64,000 bases of DNA. It comes from Flavobacterium sp. Lineage in GTDB: Bacteria > Bacteroidota > Bacteroidia > Flavobacteriales > Flavobacteriaceae. This document shows positions 25,927 to 34,962 of this stretch, piece after piece (the stretch's first letter is position 1; each line of letters opens with the position of its first letter). The notes under the pieces were generated by a model that did not search any database, was not told the DNA's origin, and saw only the letters and a program-made list of their open reading frames with translations. Position numbers and translations under genes: made by a program. The stretch covers positions 62,001 to 126,000 of the forward strand of contig JADKHM010000019.1 of assembly GCA_016721735.1 (NCBI GenBank), in the 5' to 3' direction.

Positions 25927-25974
25927 CAAATCTGCGGTTATTAAGAAAGCGTTTCAATACGAAGAAATACGTAT
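25927..25974 (-). promoter_or_regulatory. Promoter with ATACG-N8-CGTAT site (site 3)
   Basis: ATACG at 25957-25961, CGTAT at 25970-25974, centred 31.5 nt upstream of the -7-like box CAGATTTG (25934-25927). Same orientation and spacing as sites 1 and 2. It would drive the lipoprotein-lipoprotein-TonB-like-PQQ operon. Confidence 0.55.
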
Positions 25975-26103
25975 ATTTTAGAAAGTGATTTGCAGTTGCT
26001 ACAATGAAGAGCTGCTAATTTATTTCCGCAAAAAAAGTACTAAGTTGCAATTCTCAAATCACACATTAGTACTCGGTTGACGAAACTCTTAATGTAAAAG
26101 ATT

Positions 26104-26907
26104 CTAATAGAAATATTCTACTGTACGAAAAGGGCCATCACTACTAATTGATTCTCTGGTGGGATAATCTTCTTCGTTATATTCTGTCATATAGATAGTA
26201 GTATTCTCAAAGCCACTTCCAGTCGTGGATACGTTATACGTAGAGATATTATGATTAATACCACGACCTGCGCCACCAGCTAGTATAACAAAATTTCTTA
26301 TATTACTGATATTTTTTAAGGCTCCATTCCTACTATCAAAGGTGTTATTGTAAATTGATTCAAACCATGTCACATTCTCTCTAGTATTCCAAACTGCAGC
26401 TATTACCTCACCATTTTCAAAATTCAGAGCAATATCCTTAGTCAAATTTTCATTGGAAATTGTCTGTGAGTACACCTTTACATTGGCAGTTGTGCTACTC
26501 GGATATGCAACAACTGTAATTTGATTTCTTTGAACTTCAATACTATTTACAACAGTTTGTTTAGTTACTCGTTCAGAACTATCAAATTGGTATGTAAATG
26601 TTTCGATATTATCGTCTACGTCATTCAACTGGACAATCTTATCCAACAAGTCTCCAACATAACTATAGGTTGCAGTCGTAGTTTTGATTGTAACGCCAAC
26701 TCTTCGTTCGATTGTAACCGTTTCAGTAATACGATTCCCATCGTATGTATAACTAACATCGAATTCAAGTGGGGAATTATAATCGATAGTAGTAAGAATT
26801 CTTGTTGGCTTAATGCCCACCGTTGGACTGTTGCTGCTATTACCATCGCTACTTGAACATGAAAAAAGCAAGAAAACAATGCAAGAGAACGACATAAATT
26901 TTTTCAT
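26104..26907 (-). CDS. Lipoprotein with YD-like repeats
   Basis: Protein of 267 aa with a lipobox (LLFSCSSSD). The body is made of short beta strands such as YTYDGNRITETV, YSYVGDLLDKI and FTYQFDSSERVTK, in the style of RHS/YD repeats and DUF4595-type proteins. It ends in FRTVEYFY, like the YYY endings of the two related lipoproteins at 27959-28693 and 28770-30014. Function unknown. Confidence 0.7.
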   Translation of the reverse strand: MKKFMSFSCIVFLLFSCSSSDGNSSNSPTVGIKPTRILTTIDYNSPLEFDVSYTYDGNRITETVTIERRVGVTIKTTTATYSYVGDLLDKIVQLNDVDDNIETFTYQFDSSERVTKQTVVNSIEVQRNQITVVAYPSSTTANVKVYSQTISNENLTKDIALNFENGEVIAAVWNTRENVTWFESIYNNTFDSRNGALKNISNIRNFVILAGGAGRGINHNISTYNVSTTGSGFENTTIYMTEYNEEDYPTRESISSDGPFRTVEYFY

Positions 26908-26981
26908 AAATTTTTATTTGATAGACAGCATCTATTTTTAGGTTAGCGAAATTACAACTAACATTAGCAAAAAAAAAGTTA

Positions 26982-27947
26982 CTATTCAAAAAACGTCCTT
27001 TTCCATTTTTCGTTAAGTACTTTAATTCGAATATTAAGCTGATCCAAGAAATTATGATGTCCGTCTGATTCGGGATTAAAAGGTTTGTGCGCCAATCCTT
27101 TTTGAATACTATCGACTTCATTCATAATCTGTATGCTATCGCCAGTAATATTGGTTTCCACAAACCGTTCCCAAATATAGTCGATAGCTGTTTGACTCGG
27201 GTGAATCATATCTGCCGCATAAAAACGATAATCACGCAATTCATCCATCATGATTTCGTAGGAAGGGAAATACGTTGTCGGCTGTTGGTTGTTGGTTGTT
27301 GGTTGTTGAATCGCTTGATGAATACCAATAATTAGATTGGCTTTGCTTTGTTGGTTTTGGACGAATCCATCCTTAAGATGACGAACTGGCGACACCGTCA
27401 AAACGACATTTAAGTTTCGATTTACCGTGAGAAGTAAACTGACGGTTTCTGTAATAGCGGCTTCAATTTGAGCGGCTGACAGCAATTCCTTATCAAACTG
27501 AATTTGGGGAACTTTGTGGCAATTGGCGACGATCTTTTGCGAGTTTTTTTCTTTATAAACCCAAGCTGTCCCATAAGTAATGAGGACATGAGTTGCTGCT
27601 TTGATTTGCGTTTTTAAATGGGAAAGATTTTGATTTAAGTTTTGCAACAGATCTTCTTTATTACTATCGCTCAAATCCGAATGAACATCGATACAATGCC
27701 AACGTTCGTTGTGAAAAAAGAGTTCATTTTCTTGATAAAAATCTTCTTCAACCGCTCTTCGAAGGACTTCGTGAATTGCCAATGGATGAAACAAAATACC
27801 AAACGGATTGACCGTGTTTTGAAATTTGAAATAGTTAAATTTTTCGGCAATATTCACAGCGAAACAAGAACCTAAGGTTATTATCTTCGAATCATAATCG
27901 ATTAGATGATTGCTTTTTGGAATGGGAATTTTGGTGGTAAATTGCAT
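26982..27947 (-). CDS. GSCFA-domain protein
   Basis: Protein of 321 aa named after the motif GSCFA, seen here as ITLGSCFAVNIAEKF at the N-terminus. The fold is related to GDSL/SGNH esterases; no function is proven for the family. The DNA at 27274-27307 is the same GTTGTTGG repeat as in the E2 gene and encodes QPTTNNQQPTT in a loop region. The start at 27947 (MQFTTKIPIP) is chosen over a GTG one codon upstream. It lies 11 bp after a lipoprotein gene, although that gene has no obvious role with it. Confidence 0.85.
   Translation of the reverse strand: MQFTTKIPIPKSNHLIDYDSKIITLGSCFAVNIAEKFNYFKFQNTVNPFGILFHPLAIHEVLRRAVEEDFYQENELFFHNERWHCIDVHSDLSDSNKEDLLQNLNQNLSHLKTQIKAATHVLITYGTAWVYKEKNSQKIVANCHKVPQIQFDKELLSAAQIEAAITETVSLLLTVNRNLNVVLTVSPVRHLKDGFVQNQQSKANLIIGIHQAIQQPTTNNQQPTTYFPSYEIMMDELRDYRFYAADMIHPSQTAIDYIWERFVETNITGDSIQIMNEVDSIQKGLAHKPFNPESDGHHNFLDQLNIRIKVLNEKWKRTFFE
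27274..27307 (-). repeat. GTTGTTGG-type repeat inside the GSCFA gene
   Basis: GTTGTCGGCTGTTGG followed by GTTGTTGG units; one mismatch from 784-814 over 31 bases. On the coding strand it gives PTTNNQQPTT in the same frame as in the E2 gene. Confidence 0.8.
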
Positions 27948-27958
27948 CACAAATCTCC

Positions 27959-28693
27959 TTAGTAGTAATAATGTTCGATACTAGAAGCGCCTTCATACTG
28001 CATTGTTACAGGATAATCCTGGGCATTATAAATTATTTTTTTTTCAGTACTACTTATGGTGCTGCCATCAAAATCAGTTTCCAATGTTGTTACTGTGTTA
28101 TGTTTGATTCCCAAACTCATGATGTTAAATAATTTATCAAACCCCAAAACATTTTTAAAAGGATTGTTTTTGGTATCATAAGTATACAAACTAACAGCGG
28201 TGCCCGAACCATCGTTCTTTTCGATTCTGATGATTTCACCTTCGGAATCCAAAAAATATTTCTGAGTTTGTAGCGTTTCAGGACCACCTTCAAAGGTGCC
28301 ATACTCATTAACTGAAATTGTATTGTCGTCATTATAGATAAACGTATCTCTTATGACCAGATCATTAGAGAAAGATTCTAACTTAGATTGCACTAATTTC
28401 CCTGCATTATTATAATCAAATGTAAAAACCGACATCAATTGATTGTTATAAAAACTTTCTATATTGCTCACTAAATTTCCCGAATAATAAAAATAAGAAA
28501 CAGTACTTCCGTTGCTGATTGTATTCATTTTATTCCCATTGTAAACGTAGGTTGTCGTCCTAGTACCGCTTTCACTTTCAAGGACAATTTTAGTCAACAA
28601 AACACCCGTAGACGAAGAGGAATCCGAGTCAGAACCGGATGAACAGGAAGCTAGAGCAATTGTAAAAAATAAAAGAATAAGTATCTTTTTCAT
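27959..28693 (-). CDS. Lipoprotein with YD-like repeats
   Basis: Protein of 244 aa. The start at 28693 (MKKILILLFF) gives a lipoprotein signal with lipobox ALASCSSG; the longer frame adds 11 unlikely residues. The body has YVYNGNKMNTI, FTFDYNNAGKLVQS and the segment TYDTKNNPFKNVLGFDKL, which recurs almost unchanged in the next lipoprotein (TYDNKNNPFKNVIGYDKI). Paralogue of the C-terminal half of that protein. Confidence 0.75.
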   Translation of the reverse strand: MKKILILLFFTIALASCSSGSDSDSSSSTGVLLTKIVLESESGTRTTTYVYNGNKMNTISNGSTVSYFYYSGNLVSNIESFYNNQLMSVFTFDYNNAGKLVQSKLESFSNDLVIRDTFIYNDDNTISVNEYGTFEGGPETLQTQKYFLDSEGEIIRIEKNDGSGTAVSLYTYDTKNNPFKNVLGFDKLFNIMSLGIKHNTVTTLETDFDGSTISSTEKKIIYNAQDYPVTMQYEGASSIEHYYY

Positions 28694-28714
28694 GTGACTG
28701 ATTTTTTCTTCAAA

Positions 28715-28745
28715 ACAAAAACCCAAACAAAAAATCTGCTTGGGT
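28715..28745 (-). terminator. Terminator between two lipoprotein genes
   Basis: Stem ACCCAA (28721-28726) and TTGGGT (28740-28745), followed on the minus strand by a T-rich tract. It would end the 28770-30014 gene. Confidence 0.65.
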
Positions 28746-28769
28746 CTAATTTTATCTTATGTCTTACTA

Positions 28770-30014
28770 TTAATAATAGATAATATCTTCAGTATATTCG
28801 ATTTCCCCCGATTGTCCTCGATGCACAATTTTCGTTGGATAATTGGCAGTGTTATAAGTATAAGTCAACGTTTCTAGAATATAGGGAGGATCTGAATCGA
28901 TTTGATCAGTACGTTCCAGTACATTGTTAACATAATTCAACGCCATATCCGAATCACTAAAATAGATTTTGTCATAACCAATAACATTTTTAAAAGGATT
29001 GTTTTTGTTATCATAAGTAAATCCTCCTGTAAATATTTGTGGTTCCTGTGTAATAGGATTAGTGGAGTTTTCAATACGGCTTGTACTAGTAAGTGTACCA
29101 CTGCTATACAATTCGTCTTGTACATCTTGGCTACCAATATACTCTTGATAATCAATGGTTCCGTTAGAATTATGGGAATAGGTAATTCTTGAACCTGTAT
29201 CAGACAACAAATCGACATTTACGTAGGTAATAAGTTTTGAACTATTATTATAGTCATATGTTGTTTTTTCTATTAAAGTCGATGAAGTGCCAAAATAGGT
29301 GTCTTCTTCAATTAACAAGTTGCCTTGATATATAAAATTTGTTTTATTTCCGTCTTCGTCTATAAGATAATTTAGTTTATCTCCAGAATAAAAATAAGTG
29401 ATGGATCCAACAGTATTATCAGCATCTGTAAACGTGATTTTCTTTACCAAAACGGTCGCATTTGGATCAATGATTGGAGCAGAGGTGTAAGGAAGACTAA
29501 CAAATGAACCATTGGTAAAAACCCTAGTTTCTACATCAGTTTGCGTATCATCTGTAAATCGAACACCAGTAAACTTAAACGATCCAGAAATTCTTTTATT
29601 TACTTTATCTATATTATAAATTACAAGTTCAGCGGTGTCGGTATAATTTGGAAAATTTGCAAAATCTCCGATGTTATCTCTTGCAGCGACAAAAGGAACC
29701 GCATCTGGATTTTCGAAGTATGCCAAATAAAATCCTGGTGAACTTGCTTCATAAACACTCCATGTGTACGTGCCGATAAGTGGCGCTTCAGGCAACGTGA
29801 TTCTAAAAAAACTACCATCTTCTTGCGCAGCATCCAAAGACAGCGAAATATCATCAATGACAACTTCAGATGTAATAGATGAAAAAACTTGGTCATCAAA
29901 ATTTGCAGTAACATTCCCTGGTGTCGGCACCGGATCCGGGTCTTCAACAGGTGGTTTGACACAAGAAGTTGACAAGCCTATCGCAATAAAAAATATAAAT
30001 AATAATCTTTTCAT
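28770..30014 (-). CDS. Two-domain lipoprotein (DUF6252-like plus YD-like)
   Basis: Protein of 414 aa with a lipobox (LSTSCVKPP). The N-terminal half (about 35-175) resembles the short lipoproteins at 24829-25893 (ISGSFKFTGVRF then TNGSF). The C-terminal half (about 190-414) is a YD-like domain with the NNPFKNV motif, paralogous to 27959-28693. It therefore looks like a fusion of the two lipoprotein types found separately nearby. Function unknown; surface or periplasmic location is inferred from the signal. Confidence 0.75.
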   Translation of the reverse strand: MKRLLFIFFIAIGLSTSCVKPPVEDPDPVPTPGNVTANFDDQVFSSITSEVVIDDISLSLDAAQEDGSFFRITLPEAPLIGTYTWSVYEASSPGFYLAYFENPDAVPFVAARDNIGDFANFPNYTDTAELVIYNIDKVNKRISGSFKFTGVRFTDDTQTDVETRVFTNGSFVSLPYTSAPIIDPNATVLVKKITFTDADNTVGSITYFYSGDKLNYLIDEDGNKTNFIYQGNLLIEEDTYFGTSSTLIEKTTYDYNNSSKLITYVNVDLLSDTGSRITYSHNSNGTIDYQEYIGSQDVQDELYSSGTLTSTSRIENSTNPITQEPQIFTGGFTYDNKNNPFKNVIGYDKIYFSDSDMALNYVNNVLERTDQIDSDPPYILETLTYTYNTANYPTKIVHRGQSGEIEYTEDIIYY

Positions 30015-30089
30015 GGGTATCTTTTTGATTTTGAATTATTTTGTAACAAATAAACTTAAAAAAAATGTCAATTAAAAAAAAAACGAGAC

Positions 30090-32726
30090 TTAATTTACAA
30101 ATTCACTAGCCTTGTTCAAAGCATCCGTAATTCCCGCAACATTTTTCCCGCCAGCAGTCGCGAAGAAAGGCTGACCACCACCACCACCTTGAATGTACTT
30201 CCCTAATTCTCGCACTACATTTCCTGCATTGAGATTTTTCTCCGCAACGAGTTCTTTTGAAATATAACAAGTCAACATTGGTTTTCCTTCTTCCGCCGTG
30301 GCTAAAACAAGAAAAATATTTTTTGCGATGTTTCCAATTTCATAAGCCAAATCTTTCGCATTATTGGCGTCAACATCAACCAATTTTGCTAGAAACTGAA
30401 CGCCATTAATCATTTGTAATTGCGGAACCAGTTCTGTCGTTAAGTTCCTGACTTTGTCTTTCATCAAGGCTTCTATTTGCTTGCTTAACTTCGCATTATC
30501 TTCTTGTAAAGCCAACACAGCCTTAATTGTGTCTTGCGGATTTTTTAGTACTTCCGATAACTCCTGCAACGTGTTTTCTTGGTCTTTATAAAAATCTTTA
30601 ACTCCTTGATTGGTGATAGCTTCAATTCTGCGAATTCCCGCTGCAACAGCTCCTTCACTTTTGATTTTGAAATGCCAAATCTCTGCCGTGTTTTTCACAT
30701 GCGTTCCGCCACAAAGCTCCATGCTTTCACCAAATTTGATGGCACGAACTGAATCTCCATATTTCTCGCCAAACAAAGCCATTGCTCCTTCTTGAAGCGC
30801 TTGTTGAAACGGAATATTTCTGCGTTCTATTAAAGGCAATTGTTCTTGAATTCGAGCATTAACAAAATCTTCTACTTGCTGCAATTCGGCATCACTAACC
30901 TTGGCAAAATGCGAGAAGTCGAAACGCAAATAATTCGGTGAAACTAGTGAACCTTTTTGCTCGACATGAGTTCCTAAAATCGAACGCAATGCTTGATGCA
31001 ATAAGTGTGTTGCCGTATGATTACTTTGTGAATGATCACGCAATTCTTGATTGACTTTAGCAATAAAACCACCAGATACATTTTCTGGAAGTTGTTTGGC
31101 AAAGTGCAGGATTAAGTTGTTTTCTTTTTTGGTATCTATGATATCTATAATTTCATTGGCAGAAGTCAAAACGCCACGATCTCCTACTTGACCACCGCCT
31201 TCTGGGTAAAATGGCGTGGCATCTAAAACAATTTGATATAAAATACCGTCTTTCTTACTGTCAATTTTTCGGATGCGCGTAATTTTTACTTCGTTTTCCA
31301 ACTGATCGTAGCCTACGAATGTTTCTACATTTCCTGGAATCAAGACAGACCAATCTTCGGTAGAAACTTCAGAAGCAGCGCGAGATCTAGTTTTTTGTTC
31401 CAACATCGATTTGTCGAATTCGGCTTCGTTGAACGACATGCCTTTTTCCTTCAAAATCAAAGCGGTCAAATCTTTTGGAAATCCGAAAGTATCGTACAAT
31501 TCAAAGGCTTTCACTCCAGACACTTCGTTGCCTTTGGTTTGAGCCACCACATTGTCTAGCAACTGCAAACCTTGGTCTAACGTTCGTAGAAACGAAGCTT
31601 CTTCTTCTTTGATGACGTTGGTTACCAAATTTTGCTGCGATTTAATTTCAGGGAAAAATTCTCCCATTTGATCTGCCAAAACCGCCACCAGTTTGTTGAT
31701 GAAAGGTTCTTTGGTATTCAAGAAGGTAAATCCATAGCGAATGGCGCGACGCAAAATTCTACGAATCACATAACCAGCGCCTGTGTTTGATGGCAATTGT
31801 CCGTCGGCAATCGCAAAAGCAACGGCACGAACGTGATCGACAACCACACGAATAGCGATGTTCGTTTTATTTTGTTCTTCGCTAATATTTTGAATTTCGT
31901 TTGAAGTATATTTTAATCCCGTGATTTGCTCTACTTTTTGAATAAGCGGCGTAAAAACATCGGTGTCGTAATTGGAAGTTACGCCTTGCAACGCCATGCA
32001 CAAACGTTCGAATCCCATTCCGGTATCGACGTGTTGCGCTGGTAATTTTTCTAGAGAGCCATCGGCTTTGCGATTGAATTCCATAAACACATTGTTCCAG
32101 ATTTCTACCACTTGCGGATGATCATTATTGACCAAACTTTTTCCGGAAACTAAGGCTTTTTCTTCGGCAGAACGCAAATCGACGTGGATTTCGGAGCAAG
32201 GTCCACATGGTCCTTGATCTCCCATTTCCCAAAAATTATCTTTTTTATTCCCGAGAATGATTCGGTCTTCATCAATCAAGCCTTTCCAAATATCCCAAGC
32301 TTCTTGATCGAAAGGAACATTGTCTTCTTTGCTGCCTTCGAAAACAGAAACGTAAAGATTTTCCTTTGGTATTTTATAAACTTCTGTCAATAATTGCCAA
32401 GCCCAATTGATGGCTTCTTTTTTGAAATAATCTCCGAAAGACCAATTGCCTAGCATTTCGAACATAGTGTGGTGATAAGTATCGAAACCAACATCTTCCA
32501 AATCATTGTGTTTTCCGGAAACGCGAAGACATTTTTGTGTATCCGCAATACGTTGACTTTTTGGCGTTCCGTTACCTAAGAAAAATTCCTTAAACTGCGC
32601 CATTCCTGAATTGTTGAACATTAAGGTCGGATCGTCTTTGAGTACAATTGGCGCTGAAGGAACAATCAAATGTCCGTTGCTTTGGAAGAAATCGAGAAAC
32701 TGTTTTCTAATGTCTTGTGATGTCAT
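30090..32726 (-). CDS. alaS: Alanyl-tRNA synthetase
   Basis: Class II synthetase of 878 aa that charges tRNA-Ala and edits mischarged Ser/Gly. The N-terminal catalytic domain has motif 1 and 2 segments (FNNSGMAQFKEFFLG, RVSGKHNDLEDVG). The editing domain has the zinc residues HTATHLLHQAL and CGGTHVKNTAE. The C-terminal C-Ala domain ends with GGGGGQPFFATAGGKN. Length is normal. Divergent from the M23 peptidase gene. Confidence 0.97.
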   Translation of the reverse strand: MTSQDIRKQFLDFFQSNGHLIVPSAPIVLKDDPTLMFNNSGMAQFKEFFLGNGTPKSQRIADTQKCLRVSGKHNDLEDVGFDTYHHTMFEMLGNWSFGDYFKKEAINWAWQLLTEVYKIPKENLYVSVFEGSKEDNVPFDQEAWDIWKGLIDEDRIILGNKKDNFWEMGDQGPCGPCSEIHVDLRSAEEKALVSGKSLVNNDHPQVVEIWNNVFMEFNRKADGSLEKLPAQHVDTGMGFERLCMALQGVTSNYDTDVFTPLIQKVEQITGLKYTSNEIQNISEEQNKTNIAIRVVVDHVRAVAFAIADGQLPSNTGAGYVIRRILRRAIRYGFTFLNTKEPFINKLVAVLADQMGEFFPEIKSQQNLVTNVIKEEEASFLRTLDQGLQLLDNVVAQTKGNEVSGVKAFELYDTFGFPKDLTALILKEKGMSFNEAEFDKSMLEQKTRSRAASEVSTEDWSVLIPGNVETFVGYDQLENEVKITRIRKIDSKKDGILYQIVLDATPFYPEGGGQVGDRGVLTSANEIIDIIDTKKENNLILHFAKQLPENVSGGFIAKVNQELRDHSQSNHTATHLLHQALRSILGTHVEQKGSLVSPNYLRFDFSHFAKVSDAELQQVEDFVNARIQEQLPLIERRNIPFQQALQEGAMALFGEKYGDSVRAIKFGESMELCGGTHVKNTAEIWHFKIKSEGAVAAGIRRIEAITNQGVKDFYKDQENTLQELSEVLKNPQDTIKAVLALQEDNAKLSKQIEALMKDKVRNLTTELVPQLQMINGVQFLAKLVDVDANNAKDLAYEIGNIAKNIFLVLATAEEGKPMLTCYISKELVAEKNLNAGNVVRELGKYIQGGGGGQPFFATAGGKNVAGITDALNKASEFVN

Positions 32727-32955
32727 TGTGAACGAAATGTATTTTGCCCCGGATGGAAGCGGTCGCTTCTTTATTCTGATCTTTTTTAGAATTTCGAGAT
32801 TCCTTTGCGACTAGTTCGGCGGAAAAGATATAGCGCACAGCCGGATTAGGCCCTAATTATTTTTATTATTTAAAAAAAGAGTCAAACCAAGAAACATTTC
32901 TTAAATTTGTTCGACTAACCCTTTTCTGAGGTGCAAAAATAGGATTTTTTAAAAC
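32727..32955. other. Divergent alaS / M23 intergenic region
   Basis: 229 bp. It holds a C/G-richer, partly palindromic stretch (32748-32855, CCGGATGGAAGCGGTCGCTTC and, later, GGATTAGGCCCTAA) that resembles a decayed member of the dispersed palindromic elements. A promoter box for the M23 gene lies at its right end. Confidence 0.45.
32902..32909 (+). promoter_or_regulatory. -7 box for the M23-merR-lemA-TPM genes
   Basis: TAAATTTG matches TAnnTTTG, 46 nt before the ATG at 32956. No clear -33 TTTG was found. Confidence 0.4.
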
Positions 32956-33933
32956 ATGGCGAAGGTAAAATATTATTACGATTCCGAAAATTTAGCCTAC
33001 CGAAAAATTAAGACCAAGAAGAGAACAAAATTTGCGTATGCTGCTTTGTTTCTCGTGGCTTCGGCGCTTTTCGGATTTTTAAGTTTTATTGCTTTGTTGA
33101 ACACCCCATTTTTTGAAACGCCTAAAGACCGATTGTTGACGCGTGAAATAGAAAACTTCAAACTGCAATACGCCATTTTGAATAAGAAAATGGATCAAAT
33201 TGATGAAGTTTTGGAGAACATTCAAGATCGTGACAACAATGTATATCGTATTTATTTTAATACCGCTGGGATTCCAGATGAACAACGAAAAGCAGGATTT
33301 GGCGGCGTGAATAGATATGTGGAATTGGAGGGTTATAACAATTCGTATTTGGTGATAAATACCTCGAAACGCGTGGATGTGATTTCAAAACAATTGGCGA
33401 TTCAGTCGAAATCATTGGATGAAATCCTTAAATTAGCCAAAGAAAAAAACAAATTATTGGCAGCGATTCCGGCGATTCAACCCGTTCGACACGCAAAATT
33501 GAAACAAATTGCTTCGGGTTTTGGATATCGGTCAGATCCGTTTACCAAGGTGCGAAAATTTCATGAAGGCATGGACTTTTCAGCTCGCAGTGGAACGCCT
33601 ATTTACGCCACGGGCGACGGTGTGATTGAGCGCGCAGACAATACCGCTTCGGGTTACGGAAATCATATTGTGATTCGACACGGTTTTGGATACGAAACGC
33701 TCTACGGCCATTTGAGCAAATACAATTGTAGAGCAGGACAAAGCGTAAAAAGAGGTGATGTCATAGGTTATGTTGGAAGCACAGGAAGATCGGAAGCGCC
33801 ACATTTGCATTATGAAGTGCACAAAGGCGGTGAGGTCGTTAATCCGCTCAATTTTTATTACGGCAATATCTCGGCAGCGGAATACGTTGTCATAACCAAG
33901 TTAGCAAATCAAGAAAATCAATCTTTAGACTAA
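32956..33933 (+). CDS. Membrane-anchored M23-family metallopeptidase
   Basis: Protein of 325 aa. A cytoplasmic tail with one membrane helix (about 25-47) is followed by a coiled coil (about 55-80) and a C-terminal LytM/M23 domain. Zinc ligands are visible in HEGMDFSARSGTPI and in APHLHYEVH. It would cut peptide cross-links in peptidoglycan or act as an EnvC/NlpD-like regulator. Its stop overlaps the next start by one base (TAATG). Confidence 0.92.
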   Translation: MAKVKYYYDSENLAYRKIKTKKRTKFAYAALFLVASALFGFLSFIALLNTPFFETPKDRLLTREIENFKLQYAILNKKMDQIDEVLENIQDRDNNVYRIYFNTAGIPDEQRKAGFGGVNRYVELEGYNNSYLVINTSKRVDVISKQLAIQSKSLDEILKLAKEKNKLLAAIPAIQPVRHAKLKQIASGFGYRSDPFTKVRKFHEGMDFSARSGTPIYATGDGVIERADNTASGYGNHIVIRHGFGYETLYGHLSKYNCRAGQSVKRGDVIGYVGSTGRSEAPHLHYEVHKGGEVVNPLNFYYGNISAAEYVVITKLANQENQSLD

Positions 33934-34265
33934 TGCAATTAAATTTATCTCCAGACAAACGGTATTACAGCATTGGCGAATTGGCCAAGGCTTTTGATGT
34001 CAACGCTTCCTTACTTCGTTTTTGGGACAAAGAATTTGACATCCTCAAACCGAGAAAAAATGCAAAAGGCAATCGGATGTTTACGCCCGAAGATGTCAAG
34101 AACATTCAATTGATTTATCATTTGGTGAAAGAAAGAGGATTTACCTTGGAAGGCGCTAAAATTCATTTGAAAGAAGGACAGAAAAAAACGTTAGACAAAT
34201 ACGAAATCATTAGTAAATTGGAGGGAATTAAGAACCAATTGTTGGCTATTAAAGGTGATTTGTAA
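33933..34265 (+). CDS. MerR-family transcriptional regulator
   Basis: Short protein of 110 aa. The MerR winged helix-turn-helix is at the N-terminus (YYSIGELAKAFDVNASLLRFWDKE) with the wing segment RKNAKGNRMFTPEDV. The C-terminal coiled coil is short and has no cysteine cluster, so it is not a metal sensor. Translationally coupled to the M23 gene; this pair is common in Bacteroidetes. Target unknown. Confidence 0.9.
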   Translation: MQLNLSPDKRYYSIGELAKAFDVNASLLRFWDKEFDILKPRKNAKGNRMFTPEDVKNIQLIYHLVKERGFTLEGAKIHLKEGQKKTLDKYEIISKLEGIKNQLLAIKGDL

Positions 34266-34280
34266 GGATGAAATAAATAA

Positions 34281-34330
34281 TTGATAATTGATAATTGATA
34301 ATTGATAATTGATAATTGATAATTGATAAT
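34281..34330. repeat. Tandem array of the 7-mer TTGATAA
   Basis: About seven perfect copies of TTGATAA in a row, between the MerR gene and lemA. It has no spacers, so it is not a CRISPR array. A degenerate version occurs at 6903-6945. Length variation by slippage is expected. Confidence 0.85.
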
Positions 34331-34371
34331 AATAAATTAAAATAAATAATAAACTTTAAAATTAAACAAAC

Positions 34372-34953
34372 ATGAGAAGATTTTTGCCTTGGATTATCGG
34401 AATTGGAATCGTATTAATCATTATTTTTTGGGTAATAGGAGCCAAAAACACTGCCTTGCGATACAATCAAGCAGTGGGTAAAGAATGGGGAAATGTGGAA
34501 ACAGCGTATCAAAGAAGAAATGATTTGATTGGTAATTTAGTGAATACGGTAAAAGGTGCCGCTGACTTTGAAAAAAGTACATTAACGGCTGTAATTGAAG
34601 CCCGCGCAAAAGCAACAGCAGTGTCTATTGATCCGACGAACATCACACCAGAACAGTTCGCACAATTTCAACAAGCACAATCGGGCGTTTCGTCTTCCTT
34701 ATCCAGATTATTAGTTTCTGTGGAAAGATATCCTGAATTGAAAGCGAATGCGAATTTCTTGAAACTTCAAGATGAATTGGCGAGTACAGAAAATCAAATT
34801 TTGACGTCACGAACTCGTTTTAACGAATCAGTTGAAAAATACAACGGTTATGTATTGGCAATGCCGCAAAGTTTTGTGTTAGGTGGCTACAAAGAAAAAC
34901 CTTTCTTTAAGTCTGTTGAAGGTGCTGACAAGCCGGTTGAAGTTAAATTCTAA
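34372..34953 (+). CDS. lemA: LemA family protein
   Basis: Protein of 193 aa with one N-terminal membrane helix (about 5-23) and a long helical LemA domain. Typical segments are EWGNVETAYQRRNDLIGNLVNTV and ERYPELKANANF. The family's role is unclear; it often pairs with TPM-domain proteins, as here. It may share an operon with the two TPM genes downstream. Confidence 0.93.
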   Translation: MRRFLPWIIGIGIVLIIIFWVIGAKNTALRYNQAVGKEWGNVETAYQRRNDLIGNLVNTVKGAADFEKSTLTAVIEARAKATAVSIDPTNITPEQFAQFQQAQSGVSSSLSRLLVSVERYPELKANANFLKLQDELASTENQILTSRTRFNESVEKYNGYVLAMPQSFVLGGYKEKPFFKSVEGADKPVEVKF

Positions 34954-34962
34954 AAAAAATCT

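Noticed and set aside
34281..34330. Possible CRISPR array
   Set aside because: A 7-mer tandem array with no spacers and no cas genes nearby.
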